DNA of 34,638 bases, taken from the NCBI GenBank assembly GCA_943704495.1, contig CALSCR010001704.1, forward strand, positions 1 through 34,638, in the 5' to 3' direction. Position numbers and translations under genes: made by a program. The notes under the pieces are model-generated. The model had not been told where the DNA came from and ran no database searches. It saw nothing but the letters and a program-made list of their open reading frames with translations. Positions 18,903-30,552 of this stretch are shown here, piece by piece. Source of the stretch: Pigoraptor chileana (lineage: Eukaryota; Opisthokonta; Filasterea). Numbering within the stretch: position 1 is the stretch's first letter; every line of letters starts with the position of its first letter.

Positions 18903-21900
18903 CTATAGCGGTTGCAGTCCCGGTTCCCTGCGCTTGGGCGGGAACACCATCATTCTAGGCGCAATGCTCATCGACATGAGCTCCTGGAATAGCAGCTTGC
19001 ACGCGTATGGGATCCACACTTGCGAAATCTGCGCAAAAGCAAACACAGAAAATGTAGAAAACCACATGAGCATCGTGGAAATCTCAATTACAGTACGCAA
19101 ACACGGAGACAAAGAAAGGTAAGTATGAGCTAGAAATGGACAAGGCACAATCAATCAGCAATACTCAATAAGCCATTGCCCCTGCCCCATCACAGGCATA
19201 CGCGCACAAGCATACGCACCTGCGTCGTGTTCTGGCAGCCCTTGCAGGTGAACAGGCTCTTGTTGACGTTGGCGATGCACACGAGGCCGCACAGGTCGCA
19301 CACGTGCACGCGGTAGGCATCCGACTGCTCAAACAGACGTTCGCGGAGAAACTGCGCGGCGCCGTGGGCGATCATGCAGTCGCGCTCCATCTCACCGAAA
19401 CGCAGACCACCGTCACGTGAACGACCCTGCAGCAGGACAAAAAAGAGCCAGCGAACATGCAGCTGAGCGACATTACAATGCATACAGTCATACTGCACCA
19501 ATCCTGCATTGCCTATCAAACGGCACCACGATCCCACTTGGCACAAACCGCTGACGCGAAAACAACGACACCCGAGCGAGAGAGACCAAGCCCTTACGCA
19601 TAGCCAATTCCAAAGGGAGGCATACAAGATTACAGACAGAGTCTTGGACGCTGTGCCCATGCACTCCACATCAACAAAAGCGAGAGATAGAGAGAGAAAG
19701 ACAAGAGGAGCATACCTCGACGGGCTGCCGTGTGAGCATTGTGAGGGGACCGCGCGCCCTCGCGTGAATCTTGTCGTCTACCATGTGCTTCAGGCGCTGG
19801 TAGTATGTCGGCCCCATGAAGATCTGCGTGTTGATCTTACGGCCAGTGTGTCCGTTGTACATGACCTCGTTGCCTCGCAGGTGGTATCCAAAGTTCTTGA
19901 GTGCATCGCTGACCTTCTCAACCGTGACGTCAGAGTTGAAGGGCGAGGCGTCTCCCACCTTCCCGGACATGGTCGCCACCTTCGACTGGAGGCACTCAAT
20001 GAGATGCCCGATAGTCATGCGGGATGGAATGGCGTGCGGATTGATGATGATGTCCGGCGTAATTCCTTCAGCGGTAAACGGCATGTCCTCCTGGCGATAC
20101 GTAATACCGCACGTGCCCTTTTGTCCGTGACGCGACGCAAACTTGTCGCCAATTTGCGGAATGCGCACAGCGCGCACACGCACCTTGCAGAATGAGTTTC
20201 CCTCCTGGTTCTTGGTGATCATCACCTGGTCCACAATGCCGTTCTCAGAGTGGCGCAGGAACGTAGTGCTGTCGCGCTTGCGGAAGCGCTTGACGCGGCC
20301 TTCGAGCTCGTTTTCCTCGGTGGGAAGCGTCGTTGTCTTTCCAATGATGGCGTCATCGCCACTCACGCGAGTGCCTGTGATTGCAGATTATTGCAGGATG
20401 TCGCAATCAAGGTCAGTGGGACAGAAGAAGCGCGCGTGTGTGTGTTTGCCTGTGTGTGCATGTATGCGTGTGTGTGTGTGTGCGTACCTGTGCGTATGTG
20501 TGTGCGTGCGTGCGTGTATGTGTGCATGTGTGGAGGATGGAGCATTGCACATTGCGGATTGCATGTTGTGCAATAGCCGTCTCAGTTCAGCGTTCACAGT
20601 TCAGCCTATGTCACCACAATCAAAAGCATCCATCCGCACCCACCGGGGGCAATCAGGCCGTCGTCGTCCAGTTTGTCGTATGACCCATGCCGCATTCCGC
20701 TGACGTAATCCCGTGTGGGCTTCTCAAACTCCTCCTCCTGGCCAAGGCGCCGCCGCTCCTCGTCGCGGTACGAGCGGTAAAAAGTGGATCGCATGAAGCC
20801 GCGGTCGATGGACGACCTGTTGAGAATCACAGAGTCCTCCTGATTGTACCCAGAGTAGCACGCAATGGCAACAACCGCGTTGATCCCAGCGGGCAGCTCG
20901 CGAAAGTGGAGATACTCCATCGAGCGGGTGGCGGCGAGGGGCTTCTGCGGGTAAAACAGCACGTGGGCCATTGTGTCCATGCGGAACTGGTAGTTGCTAA
21001 TATAAATGCCCATGGCCTGCTTGCCCATCGCAGACTGGTATGTGTTGCGCGGCGACTGGTTGTGGTCCGGAAACGGCACAATCGATGCGCACACCCCCAG
21101 AATCATCGACGGGTGGATTTCGCAGTGCGTATACGTCGTACAATACGCCTTATCACCCTGTGACCGTGCGTCTGCAAGATCCTCGGGCGTCATTGCTGCA
21201 CGAAGGCAGGAAGGAAAAATGACACATCAAAGTTGAGTACAGAGGCATTCTACCTCAGACAAATCTCCACAAAAGACTGCAGAGATCACAAAGACTTCAT
21301 ACACAGATCAATAAATGGGCAATCGCAGACTCACCAATCATCGATGTTTCCTCTTCTTCTGTCGACACGAGTTCGACCGCACCAGTCTGCAAAAGCTGGC
21401 TCCATCCGAACCGCGCATCGCCCGTCTCGCGCAAAAGCATCGAGTGCTTCAAGTGCTCGACGTCGTTTTTGCGGAGAAGAAGCCGCTGACGCTCGACAAC
21501 AAAGAGCGGGCGGCAGCAGCGACCTGCATCAGTGTAGAGACGCAGCTCCTTCTCGCGGATGTCGCGAACAATAGACACCTCCGAGCTAATGTCGGCCTCG
21601 CGACGAATCGACCGCAGATACGACGCCAACTCCTCTCCGTTGTTGTGTATGCCCACCCACGCACCGTTCACAAACACCTTCGTCGCGCTCACAATGGTGG
21701 CGGGTGCCGAGATGTCGTCAAGGTTTTCAGTGCCCCACTCTTCCAGGGCGTCCAAAAGGGGAGAGCTGTGAGATCCGACCGTAATGTACACCATCAGCGC
21801 CAGGTTTTTCACGAGCCCGCACGCCTGACCCTCGGGCGTCTCGGCGGGGCACATCATGCCCCATTGTGTGTTATGCAGCTGGCGGGGCTTGGCGAGCTTG

Positions 21901-24131
21901 CCTTCCCTGCCAACGGGCGAATTGAGGCGCCGCAAGTGTGACAGCGTCGACGCAAAGGTCAGTCGGTTGAGCACCTGCGACACGCCCGCCCTTGTCTCGT
22001 GCGCCTTGGCCTGGTCGCCCCAGTTACCCGTGGCAAGTGAGTAGCGTAGTCCGTCCGTGATTGTGCGAGCGTTGAATGCGCGCGGCAGATTGAACTCCTT
22101 GTTGCGGTCGACACTCTTTTGCAGCTGCGCGCGGAGGTCCTTGGTGAGCTTCCGAAACAGCACCCGAAACAGACCCGCCATCAGCGGACCAGCAAGGTCA
22201 AGGCGCTTGTTGCCATAGTGGTCGCGGTCGTCGAGTTCGCGACGGCCCAGCGCTGCAAGAAGCAGACGATGCGCCATGTAGCCCACAAAGTACGCTTTGC
22301 GCGTCTCGCAGTTGTCGCCAATGCCCACATGCGGCAGCATCTCCTTCTGCAGAATCTCCTTTGCATACCGGATGCGCTTGTCACGTGTCACACCCACCGT
22401 GGTTCCACGCTTGCCAATAAAGTCAAGCGCAATCGTCTCCTCCTGAATCACAAACGCGTCTTCCAGCGAAGGCTTCAAAAGCTCCATCATTTCATTGTCG
22501 CGAAAGTCATAAATGATGTGCTCCAAAATGTCGCGGTCCGCCACAAACCCGAGAGCTCGGAAAACGACGACAATGGGGATGTCCATGCGAATGTACGGCA
22601 GCGTGACCTCAATGACGCGCCCAGTCCCTCCCTTCGCGCGGTGGTTCAGCATCTTGACATACAGGGTGCTTGCGGGCCGCGTGCCAGTCTCCAGCGTCGA
22701 CCTATGCAAACATGCATGCGGGCACATTCGCACGAGTCAGCACATCGTGCCTATGCAAACAGATGAGAAAACTCCTCACAGCACTTTGTCTTGTCCCAAT
22801 GTGACAAGAATATACAGCCACGAAAGCGGAGTTCCAACGAAACACAAAACAAACCAACCGCACCACGCACCTGATCTCAGAGACGAAAGAATATTTGGAG
22901 GGCTGCTTCTTCTGGAAGACGTATACGTTATTGTTGCTCATTTTCTCCTGCGCAATGAGGACCTTCTCGGAGCCATTGATAATAAAATACCCGCCCTGGT
23001 CGTAGGGGCACTCCTTCAGATCCGTGAGCGAATTGTCATTTGTGATCGCCTCGTCCATCAGCTTGCAGTGCTTGGACCGTAGCATGATGGGGACCCGCCC
23101 AAAAAACTCACGCTCGTGCAGCAGCGTCTCCCTCAGTGGCTCCTCATTTTCACTCAGCGACGGCGTGATGGTCGTCTTCAGAATGTCAACAAACATGGTC
23201 GACGCATACCTGCGCGGGCATTGCATTGCAGGTGCAGTGTCGCACCACCACAACAACATCCCGCACACAAGGCCTCTCAGTATGTGGTACCTACGAAATG
23301 AACGCGCACGTGCAAGCTAGACACCCGAACCCCCCCNNNNNNNNNNCCCACCCCCCCCCCCCCCCCCCTTTTTACAAAGCAGCTTGCCACTATAGTGCGC
23401 TGGCAGCATTGCAGTCACCACGATGGATCTTCTGCCTACTAAACAAGCACCCGACACCCGACACCCGACACCCCACTCCACAGAGCGCAACGGCAGATTG
23501 GGAAAATGCCACTGGACGTGGACTCACGTGAGGTTGCGCAGGCGAGCCTCGTTGGGCGTGAGAGACTGCTGGCCGCCCTCCCCCTCAACCACCGTCGGCT
23601 TCGTCAAGTGGATCTGCTGAAACTTGATGAGGTACCGTTGCTGCTCGCAATTGCACCCACCCACACCCACACCGGCACCGACACCGACACCGACAAAATC
23701 CACACAACAACACTCATGTTGTCAGTGACCGTCTGTGGGGCGCTTCATGCAGGCACAGTGTCATGTGTAAAACTGTGCAATACTATACGCACCGTATACT
23801 GAACTTTATCTGTCAAGCATCTCACAGGGGAAGCAACCAAATCAAACTCAGCTCGTGATGTGTATACGTGTACAAAAACAAAGTGGAAGAAAAGGCAGAT
23901 TCTCACCGGCGTTTGTGCATTTGCCTTGTTGTGCTGCGACTCGGCGACAAGCTCCAGCTCAGGCGTCTCATCCATGATGTCCTGAATCGTATTATTCACA
24001 AACTCATCAAACGAGTCGAGCTGTTGACGCACCAGCCCCTTCTCTTCGAAATACGAGGAAATGATCGTCCAGCAGTCCTCCTGTGTGATAATGTCTTCCT
24101 CATCCGCCATGTTGGCGTCGTAATACGCCAT
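18903..24131 (-). CDS. RPB2: RNA polymerase II second-largest subunit RPB2, 8 exons
   Basis: Forms, with RPB1, the active-site cleft of RNA polymerase II. Exons on the minus strand: 24131-23907, 23640-23528 (acceptor could be 23643), 23209-22871, 22701-21335, 21195-20644, 20374-19716, 19426-19220, 19028-18903. Phases all agree; about 1195 residues, close to human (1174) and yeast (1224). Hallmarks: [16 protein letters not shown] near the N-terminus, the protrusion/lobe, fork-region [37 protein letters not shown] in the hybrid-binding region, and a C-terminal zinc site with Cys1128, Cys1131, Cys1146 and Cys1149. It ends [18 protein letters not shown], longer than the animal PRMMSV end. Features such as [20 protein letters not shown] place it nearer animal than yeast sequence (from memory). 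No damage seen. Confidence 0.96.
20430..20532 (+). repeat. TG microsatellite in RPB2 intron 5
   Basis: Imperfect TG/TGCG tract (CA in the gene's sense direction) within intron 20375-20643. Confidence 0.8.
23332..23369. other. Assembly gap inside a C homopolymer
   Basis: Ten N (23337-23346) flanked on both sides by C runs, in RPB2 intron 2. Coding exons are not affected. The true length of the C tract is unknown. Confidence 0.95.
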
Positions 24132-24175
24132 GGCACCGAATTGCGTCAACCGTTGACGCTGACCACAAAACAGAC

Positions 24176-24258
24176 GAGCGCGGCGCAATCACACGAGCGC
24201 GGCGCAATCACACAAGCGCAAGAGGCGCCAAGCAAAAAGGCGCTAGCAAAAAGGCGCT
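24176..24258. repeat. Two tandem duplications just upstream of RPB2
   Basis: A 19-base unit GAGCGCGGCGCAATCACAC is exactly doubled (24176-24194, 24195-24213). A 14-base unit AGCAAAAAGGCGCT is exactly doubled (24231-24244, 24245-24258). They lie 45-127 bases before the start codon, in the expected core promoter or 5' leader. A GGCGCC-type palindrome lies between them. Confidence 0.8.
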
Positions 24259-24335
24259 AGCCTTTTATGGAAAGACTATTGCATGCAGTTGAATCAAGCG
24301 AGCGCCGCAGCGATGCTGTCGAAGGTTAAAGACAC

Positions 24336-24352
24336 AGGAAATGCGCGCCAAA
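24336..24352 (+). promoter_or_regulatory. E2F-like site upstream of RPB2
   Basis: Identical 17-base word to 8970-8986, with core GCGCGCCAAA. It lies about 205 bases before the RPB2 ATG. Confidence 0.4.
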
Positions 24353-24593
24353 ACAAGTCGGCGCAAAGATGTTGGAGTATGTCGCCAGAGTACAAGCGAC
24401 TGAAGCAATACTTTACAGTGCCTGAGATGTAAATGAGAGACATGCACTTGTTGACAGATAAGAGGGATGGATGGATGGATGCAAAGATGGATTGTGCGAA
24501 CATCAAGACATGAACGCGGATGCCTCCCTCTCTCTCTCTCTCGCCCACAGCTGATCCAACTCAAACAGTGGACCATCCGGGGGAGTCGTCTGT

Positions 24594-24645
24594 CACGTGA
24601 TGCTGCCGACGCGTACGTGACATCAGCAAGGCGTCATTACGTCAC
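24594..24645. promoter_or_regulatory. E-box and CRE-like cluster upstream of RPB2
   Basis: TGTCACGTGA (CACGTG at 24594), then TACGTGACATCA, then ATTACGTCACC, an ATF/CREB-type half-palindrome. About 460-515 bases before the RPB2 ATG and pointing towards the telomeric side, where no intact gene starts. Confidence 0.5.
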
Positions 24646-24750
24646 CATCATCTCATCATCCGTCCCAATCGCTGATGCAATGCGTCATACAGGTTTTTGA
24701 AGGCAGTGGGTACTGAGGCATTTCACCAATGATAAAAGCCACATACACAC

Positions 24751-24770
24751 CTACACACAGACACACACAG

Positions 24771-24851
<81 letters not shown>
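24751..24851 (+). repeat. Long (CA)n microsatellite
   Basis: About 100 bases, nearly pure CA. It roughly marks the change from intact genes (left) to decayed sequence (right). A GATG run (24466-24480) and a CT run (24528-24541) lie to its left. Confidence 0.95.
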
Positions 24852-24854
<3 letters not shown>

Positions 24855-25455
24855 GAACCAACGGGTACCCCTGCAGGAACGCTCATTCGGCGTGTGCCGA
24901 CTGACCGGACTCCGGCGGCATGCCGCACCTCAGTTGTGTAGCCAGCTTCGCGGCGACTGCGGATCACGGCTAGCCGATTCATCAGTCCGCATTCCGACCC
25001 GGAGACCCGACATTGGTCGGTTCATGGCTCAGAGCGCAAGCTGCAGAGTCTCCATGTAGGGCATCCAAGCCATTCGTACGAGGCAAACCATCACGGCTGG
25101 GCTTCTGATTTTCTCGCCGCGTTTCCATATGAGCAGTTCAGGGTGCCCGGCCTTCGATTAGACCAAGGGTGGCCGCCTGACAAACGCTCTTACCCCTGAG
25201 GTCAAACAAAAATGCACCGAAATGGCCGAAATGTGCGCACGTGCCAGTTGAACCGCGCAAGCGTTGTTGGGATAAGCATACCGCAGGCCGTTTTATATAA
25301 ATATGTATGTAGATATCTATATACACACATATAAATATATATATGCCGGCATGGGAATGACCGTTTGGACATCGCATACATATTGAGAGTCCATATCAGT
25401 TATTAATAACGCTGCTGAAATCGCCACTACCCACACCCCCTGCTGCAATTGCCCC
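24852..25455. other. Stretch without a gene
   Basis: No Kelch, membrane or other recognisable coding segment on either strand. An AT-rich TATA/ATAT patch lies at about 25290-25345. Confidence 0.5.
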
Positions 25456-26846
25456 ATGACTGCGGCGCCGGCAGCGATCGGGTATCACTTCCAGAGCCAG
25501 CGTCTCTTTGTTTTCGGTGGTAAGGATGCCGACGGTGCGACATTGGACGACACGTAAAGTTTCTATCTAACAAACAAGACGTGGGAGAAGCTCGTGACAC
25601 CCACGGCGCCACAAAGGCGATTCTCAATGGTTGCAGGCGTGGACGGGGGCTCGATTGTTATGTTTGGCGGTCGTACTCAGTCGGGAGTTTTCTTCAACGA
25701 TGTTTGGTTGCTGTACGGGAAGTTGGAGGGCTCGCCTCTGCCCGGTAAAGCGCCTCCATCGTGGTTTTCTATATGGATGCTGCATGGCATATTCATGTCT
25801 TTGGGCTGGGGTGTGTGCTTACAGGCAGGTGCGTTTGTCGCACGATATTTCCGACATCGCGATCCCTGGTGGTTCAAGATACACCGCGGCCTGCAAGTGA
25901 CGGGACTTATACTCGCCGTTGTTGGCTTTGCGATGGGCATCAAGAGCGTTCTCAACAGCCACTTTCAGTTTGCTCACGGCGCAATAGGGCTCGTTGTAAT
26001 GGTACTGCACATGCTCGTGATGTTGTGCGTTCCGCCTGATATCGATAGCTTTCCAATGCGTGTAACACCTTGTGTGTGGCTGAACATCCTCGCTGATGAC
26101 ATTGCACTGTCCGTTCCTGTGTTTGACTGTTTGCCATCTGATTGTGTTTTGGAGTCCATGGGCACAGAGCGCAAGACACTGATTTGAATACTACGTCTTG
26201 GTCTTTGTGCCTGTTGTATGGCGAATGCATTACAGATTCTCGGTATACAGCAGCCGATCAACGCATATTTTCGACCACACAATGGTCAACCACGGCGACA
26301 ATATTGGAACTACTTGCACTGGTAAGGCCTCCGTAATTGTACAGGATTGGCTTGGCGAGGTGTGGACAGCCGATGGAGAATAATTCTGATGCTTGTACAT
26401 GCATAACTATTCAGTACCGAACGCCCTCATATGAGAATTAGTCTTTTGCTTGTGTTGTTCCGTTTTACATATTGTGGTATCCAAACTCCGAAATGACGCT
26501 GCCCAGCAGGATTTCAATTTTGTCCCGTTCTTGATGCACCTCTGAGTCATTGATATCTGGACTTTTTCTCAGGGTGTCGGGTGGCATTCGGCTGATATTT
26601 ACTTACCCAACTGCGAAATACAGGACAGGCGGACGGGTGGCTTTATTGCTCGCACTCGCCAATATACCGCTTGGCATGTTTCTGACCTTAGCTCCAGTTG
26701 GAGTCTATGCCGTGTACTTTGCGCTGCTTGGATGCTTAGCATGTGCGTATGTTGTTTTTGAAATCCGCCTCCGGAAGGTGCCCATTCCACCACTGGAATC
26801 GCCAAACTGGATTCGACCATCGGCAGCGGCCCTGGCGTTTCAGTAG
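25456..26846 (+). pseudogene. Decayed Kelch-cytochrome b561 protein gene, 5'-truncated
   Basis: Three exon remnants: 25456-26016, 26236-26321 and 26624-26846, with good GT-AG borders and consistent phase. The first begins with Kelch-type sequence (QRLFVFGGKDADGATLDDT, then SMVAGVDGGSIVMFGG and FFNDVWLLYG), about one and a half blades. A cytochrome b561/ferric-reductase-like core follows, with the four expected haem-ligand histidines in WMLHGI, KIHRGLQ, FAHGAIG and NYLHW, and five to six membrane segments ending FEIRLRK. Such proteins move electrons across membranes, usually from ascorbate-like donors. Damage: an in-frame TAA at 25555-25557 inside the Kelch part, and no upstream Kelch blades in the preceding 600 bases, where a normal propeller would need more. 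The membrane part is fully open. Residue order makes the family call firm; whether a shortened protein is still made is unknown. Confidence 0.75.
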
Positions 26847-28400
26847 AGTTAGCTGTGATGTGATTCATGCCGACACGTCGAAATTGAGTAGGCGCTCTGG
26901 CAACTGTGCTGAAGCGATCGGTATCACTGATGGTCTGAATAAGACCCCTGCTTTTGTTATTTGTTGGCCGTACGTCGCATGACGTGACTAGAGCTGCAGC
27001 TTGTGTTTAGATTGCTGTTTTGTTGTTGCAGACATTTGACTGACTGCTTGCTGGATCCAAAAGCATTTTAAGGCCAGGGTAAAGGACAGGAATCAGTAAA
27101 TATTCACAGACTGAAACTGTCGGCGTTTCACTCATTGACATTGTCAATGTACAATAGTAACTATTGGGTCAATGAGAACTGGCCCTCAAACGGGACAATG
27201 GACCCCTGTTTAATGGCTGCCCCTCTGAGCCACTTTGTGCGCGCAACTTGACACTCATCGCAGTCTGGCAGGGCGAGTCGGCACTTTGTTCTGCAGGTAT
27301 ACAAATCTCATAGCCGTGCATACAGGCGCTGACTGAGGTGCACCGACGTTTCAAGCTGCGTGTATGACCAGGCATTTGATTTTGATTGTATAGTTATCTT
27401 ATGGGACTACTGTATGCTGAACCAAAAAAATACCCATCAATTCAGCAAAAGTGCCAGCTTCCTCACTGCGGATTAGAGCTATTGATGCATCGGACGGGCG
27501 TCTGACGTCTGGTGGACGCACGGCATGACAATGTACGATTCCTACATTGTCGTCACCCCATGAACCAATTCACCACTTGTCACATGTCAAAAGGGAAGAG
27601 GAAAATGAGTAGTGCAAAGTGCGGCGCAGTGAAGTGATTCCTTGACCTGGCCTGTCATGTTCACCCACCGCAGCTGTTAGAGTTCCTTTGAGCTGTCTAC
27701 AAAGTTGGGCGAATTGGTGTCATGGTATAATGTAGATGAACATCAACAGCAATGTTTCGTGATATTCTGAGTTTATTTGACAATGGGGATTGACGGCAAT
27801 ATCCCACCCTAGGCAGATAACGTAAACCATCTGATCCGGCCTTCTATCTAGTGTAAGCGATACTGTTGTTGCCGGCCCGCCAACCGTTACATCGCGGAGC
27901 ACGAAACTTTGCCGTCATGAATATTCTCAGTCTGCATGGAGATTTCAGATACTTTTGTGCCCATCCCAGCTAGCGCCACGTTATTGGCGTCTACAGTAAT
28001 ATATACATGTTCATCTGAGTAACTTGACCACATACCGGTTGTCATATTCATCGGCCGACTTTACAGCCGGTTGTCATACTCGTCGAACACATCCAATGAC
28101 ATCTTGCCTTCAGGACTTCGATCCTAGGCCAGTATTTTGATCATGAAATAATATTTATTATCCACCAGTATACGTATACGTACACGGGGAACTTTGTCAC
28201 GAGGGTCCACATTACACGTGATCAGGCTGGACCAGATCTATTTTGTGACGAGCAGTCTCGGAAAAGGACCTAATGGTCAATAGATAGAACTTTCTAGAGC
28301 ATTGAGGTGTGCCCATACGGTCCGAATGGTGGTGTGGACAAGTGTGCGTATAATAACTTCCTCCCCATCCGGAAAGGGGCAAACTGAAGCCTAAGAAGTC
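26847..28400. other. Stretch without a gene, with small inverted and direct repeats
   Basis: No supported coding region. Nested hairpin at 27131-27176; inverted repeat GACAATGTA/TACATTGTC near 27527-27552; imperfect direct repeat CCGGTTGTCAT at 28035 and 28067; one CACGTG at 28215. Confidence 0.5.
27131..27176. repeat. Nested hairpin
   Basis: Outer arms CTCATTGAC (27131) and GTCAATGAG (27168) pair perfectly over 9 bases; inside are two further near-palindromes, CATTGACATTGTCAATG and CAATAGTAACTATTG. Confidence 0.6.
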
Positions 28401-28787
28401 ATGATCACTAACGGCGTACCCAGCCAGTCAGCACATTGCATGCATCAGTGTGGGGACGCTCGGCACCGGCAGCCCCGTCCCGGGTGGACAACAGTCCTTG
28501 ACAATGGAGCCGGTAAGGGAGGTAGCCGACCCAACCGGCAAGTGCTTGTAACCGACAACAGCCGACCATCTGTCTCAGAACAAGGGCATGGAGCCACCAA
28601 AGGACTGTCCGAAACTCGTCAGCACAGCAATGGAGGCGTGTTGGCGAACGCATGCAGAAACGCGACCACAACTCACTTAGATAGTTCGTCAACTCAGGCG
28701 AGGAATGGCCGTGCTATGTTGGGCGACGGGCCAGGCGGGTCGGGCGGAGGCGTCAGTGGCGATTTCGGGATGTCACCAACAGTCTGA
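28401..28787 (+). CDS. Weak open frame, Gly/Ser/Thr-rich
   Basis: 128 codons from ATG at 28401. Composition is low-complexity (GGSGGGVSGDF near the end) and no family is recognised. It could be chance or a remnant of a retroelement gag-like region to its right. Low confidence that it is a gene. Confidence 0.15.
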   Translation: MITNGVPSQSAHCMHQCGDARHRQPRPGWTTVLDNGAGKGGSRPNRQVLVTDNSRPSVSEQGHGATKGLSETRQHSNGGVLANACRNATTTHLDSSSTQARNGRAMLGDGPGGSGGGVSGDFGMSPTV

Positions 28788-29217
28788 ATGCAGCACACGC
28801 ACGGCGGAACACCACTCTTGATTTCCGTCAATCGGAAACGTATGCACTCGTCTGCTGCCGAGTTCCGGAAGATACTTATCTGGAGATGGTGAAGCCGGGC
28901 AAAGAGGAAAATTTGCACACACGAGGAAATGAGATGTTTCAAACAGATCTAGATGATAGTTTTTCGAAGACAGGGCCGCTTACAGAAATGGCACGTGCTG
29001 TCATGCCGCGCATCAGAACAAGTATGAGTGCTGGGCAGCTGAGTAAGGTGCGACCAACCAACGCCATGCCGGCATGCACATGTGCGGTAAATCATCAACT
29101 GAAGTTCAATGAATTCTTTAAAAAAGATAAGAACACAAATGGAGGCAATCTGTCCAACTGAAGGACAATTGGAAAACAGCAGCGCCTATCTCTTTACACA
29201 CGCACACTACTAGCGAA

Positions 29218-30552
29218 TTGCATCCCATGCCGCACTGTTTATCACCAACGCAATTACACTCAAGGGCCGCCACGAAACACTTCTTACCGTCGCCCCCAAG
29301 AAGCTTACCAAGAAATTGCCATGGTCCTCGACGCCCTGGCAACTATGCAATCGTTGCGTCAACACACCCGCAGGCTGCTCACGATTTCGGCGTCCACATT
29401 GCGACGGGACCTGCAGAGGTTACAAACGGCACCACAACCGCGTTAGTTCTCAACTCCTCGCAGACTGACATCACACTGCCGGCAGGCATACCTATTGGTC
29501 GCTTCTACGCACATACATTGGCTGTTGTCACGTCTCTCTCCGCCGATGACGATCATCCCAAGCCGCCAAGACGTCGCCCAAGGCTGACTCTTCGTTTGCG
29601 CACGACGACACAACCACAACACAACCACCTCCCCCTGTACCTCCACCTTCGGACACCCCACTAGTACTCCCACCCATTCGGAAGCCACCTCGTGCACCTC
29701 ATCTCGACGACGAACACTATGAGCTTGACCCTTACACATTATTATACTCCCGCACGGCGTGATGCTTTCCCCAGAGTTCTAGCACAACTCACTGCAAATG
29801 AGCAAAAAGAACTCCGATGGATGTTACAAGAATACGTGGACACATTCGTTCCCAAGTCTGGTAAACCACGAACACGACGATATTCAAGCAGTTGACACTG
29901 ATGATCACGCGCCTATCTGCGTACGACCGCGGACTGAACTACTCCTTCAAAGAACACGACGCAATGGCTGCACAAACTGCTACAAACCTCGGTTACGGCC
30001 TTGTCAAACGAGCACACGCCAACCCATGGGCTGCACGCGCGGTCATGGTGGATAAACAGGGCGGCGCACTTCATTTATGCGATCGACTATCGCCGGCTGA
30101 ACAACATCACCGTGGGAGATGCTTACCCCGTTCCACGCATCGACGACATGCTCTCTTCTCTCTCCGCAATGCAATACTTCTCGACTCTCGACCTTGCAAG
30201 TGGCTATTGGCAGATTGCCATGGACCCTGAATCGAAACAAAAGACCGCTTTCCGCACATGAAGGTCATTTCCAGTGGACATTGATGCCCGTTGGCTTAAA
30301 GAATGCTCCCGCCACGTTTCAACGCTGTATGGATCTCGTTCTCACCAGTCTCACTTGGCAATCGTGCCTAGTCTACATTGACGACATCAACGTGTTTGCA
30401 CCCACCTTTGAAGAGCACATGAATCGCCTCCGCGCCGTCTTAGTTGGAGCCGCTTGACTCACTCTGCGAGGTGTAAAATGCAACTTTGGTCACTCTCAAC
30501 TTCCATTTCTCGGCTACATTGTCGGTTCCGACGGTCTCCACCTCAATCCGGA
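29218..30552 (+). mobile_element. Ty3/gypsy LTR-retrotransposon fossil (partial pol)
   Basis: Broken copy, about four or five breaks, so inactive and moderately old. Recognisable parts in order: the region before reverse transcriptase (29350-29540) with LNSSQTDITLPAGIPIGRFY, and the reverse transcriptase itself (about 29990-30540), with DYRRLN, FSTLDLASGYWQI, MPVGLKNAPATFQRCMD and the catalytic YIDD. RNase H, integrase and both LTRs are not seen. The element stops abruptly within the conserved region after reverse transcriptase, where the virus-like block begins. Confidence 0.85.

Noticed and set aside
22119-22766. Plus-strand frames of 200 or more codons over RPB2
   Set aside because: Antisense to a conserved RPB2 exon.
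25519-25580. Intron that would remove the stop in the Kelch part
   Set aside because: It would delete well-preserved Kelch residues (KDADGATLDDT...LTNK). A stop in a decaying gene is simpler.
26574-26623. Earlier acceptor for the last b561 exon (after TTTTTCTCAG)
   Set aside because: It keeps the frame but inserts residues that break the b561 pattern; the acceptor at 26623 gives the expected HW-TGGRVALLLALANI.
28886-29161. Possible gag or nucleocapsid of the gypsy fossil
   Set aside because: No CCHC knuckle or other gag signature; too weak to assign.
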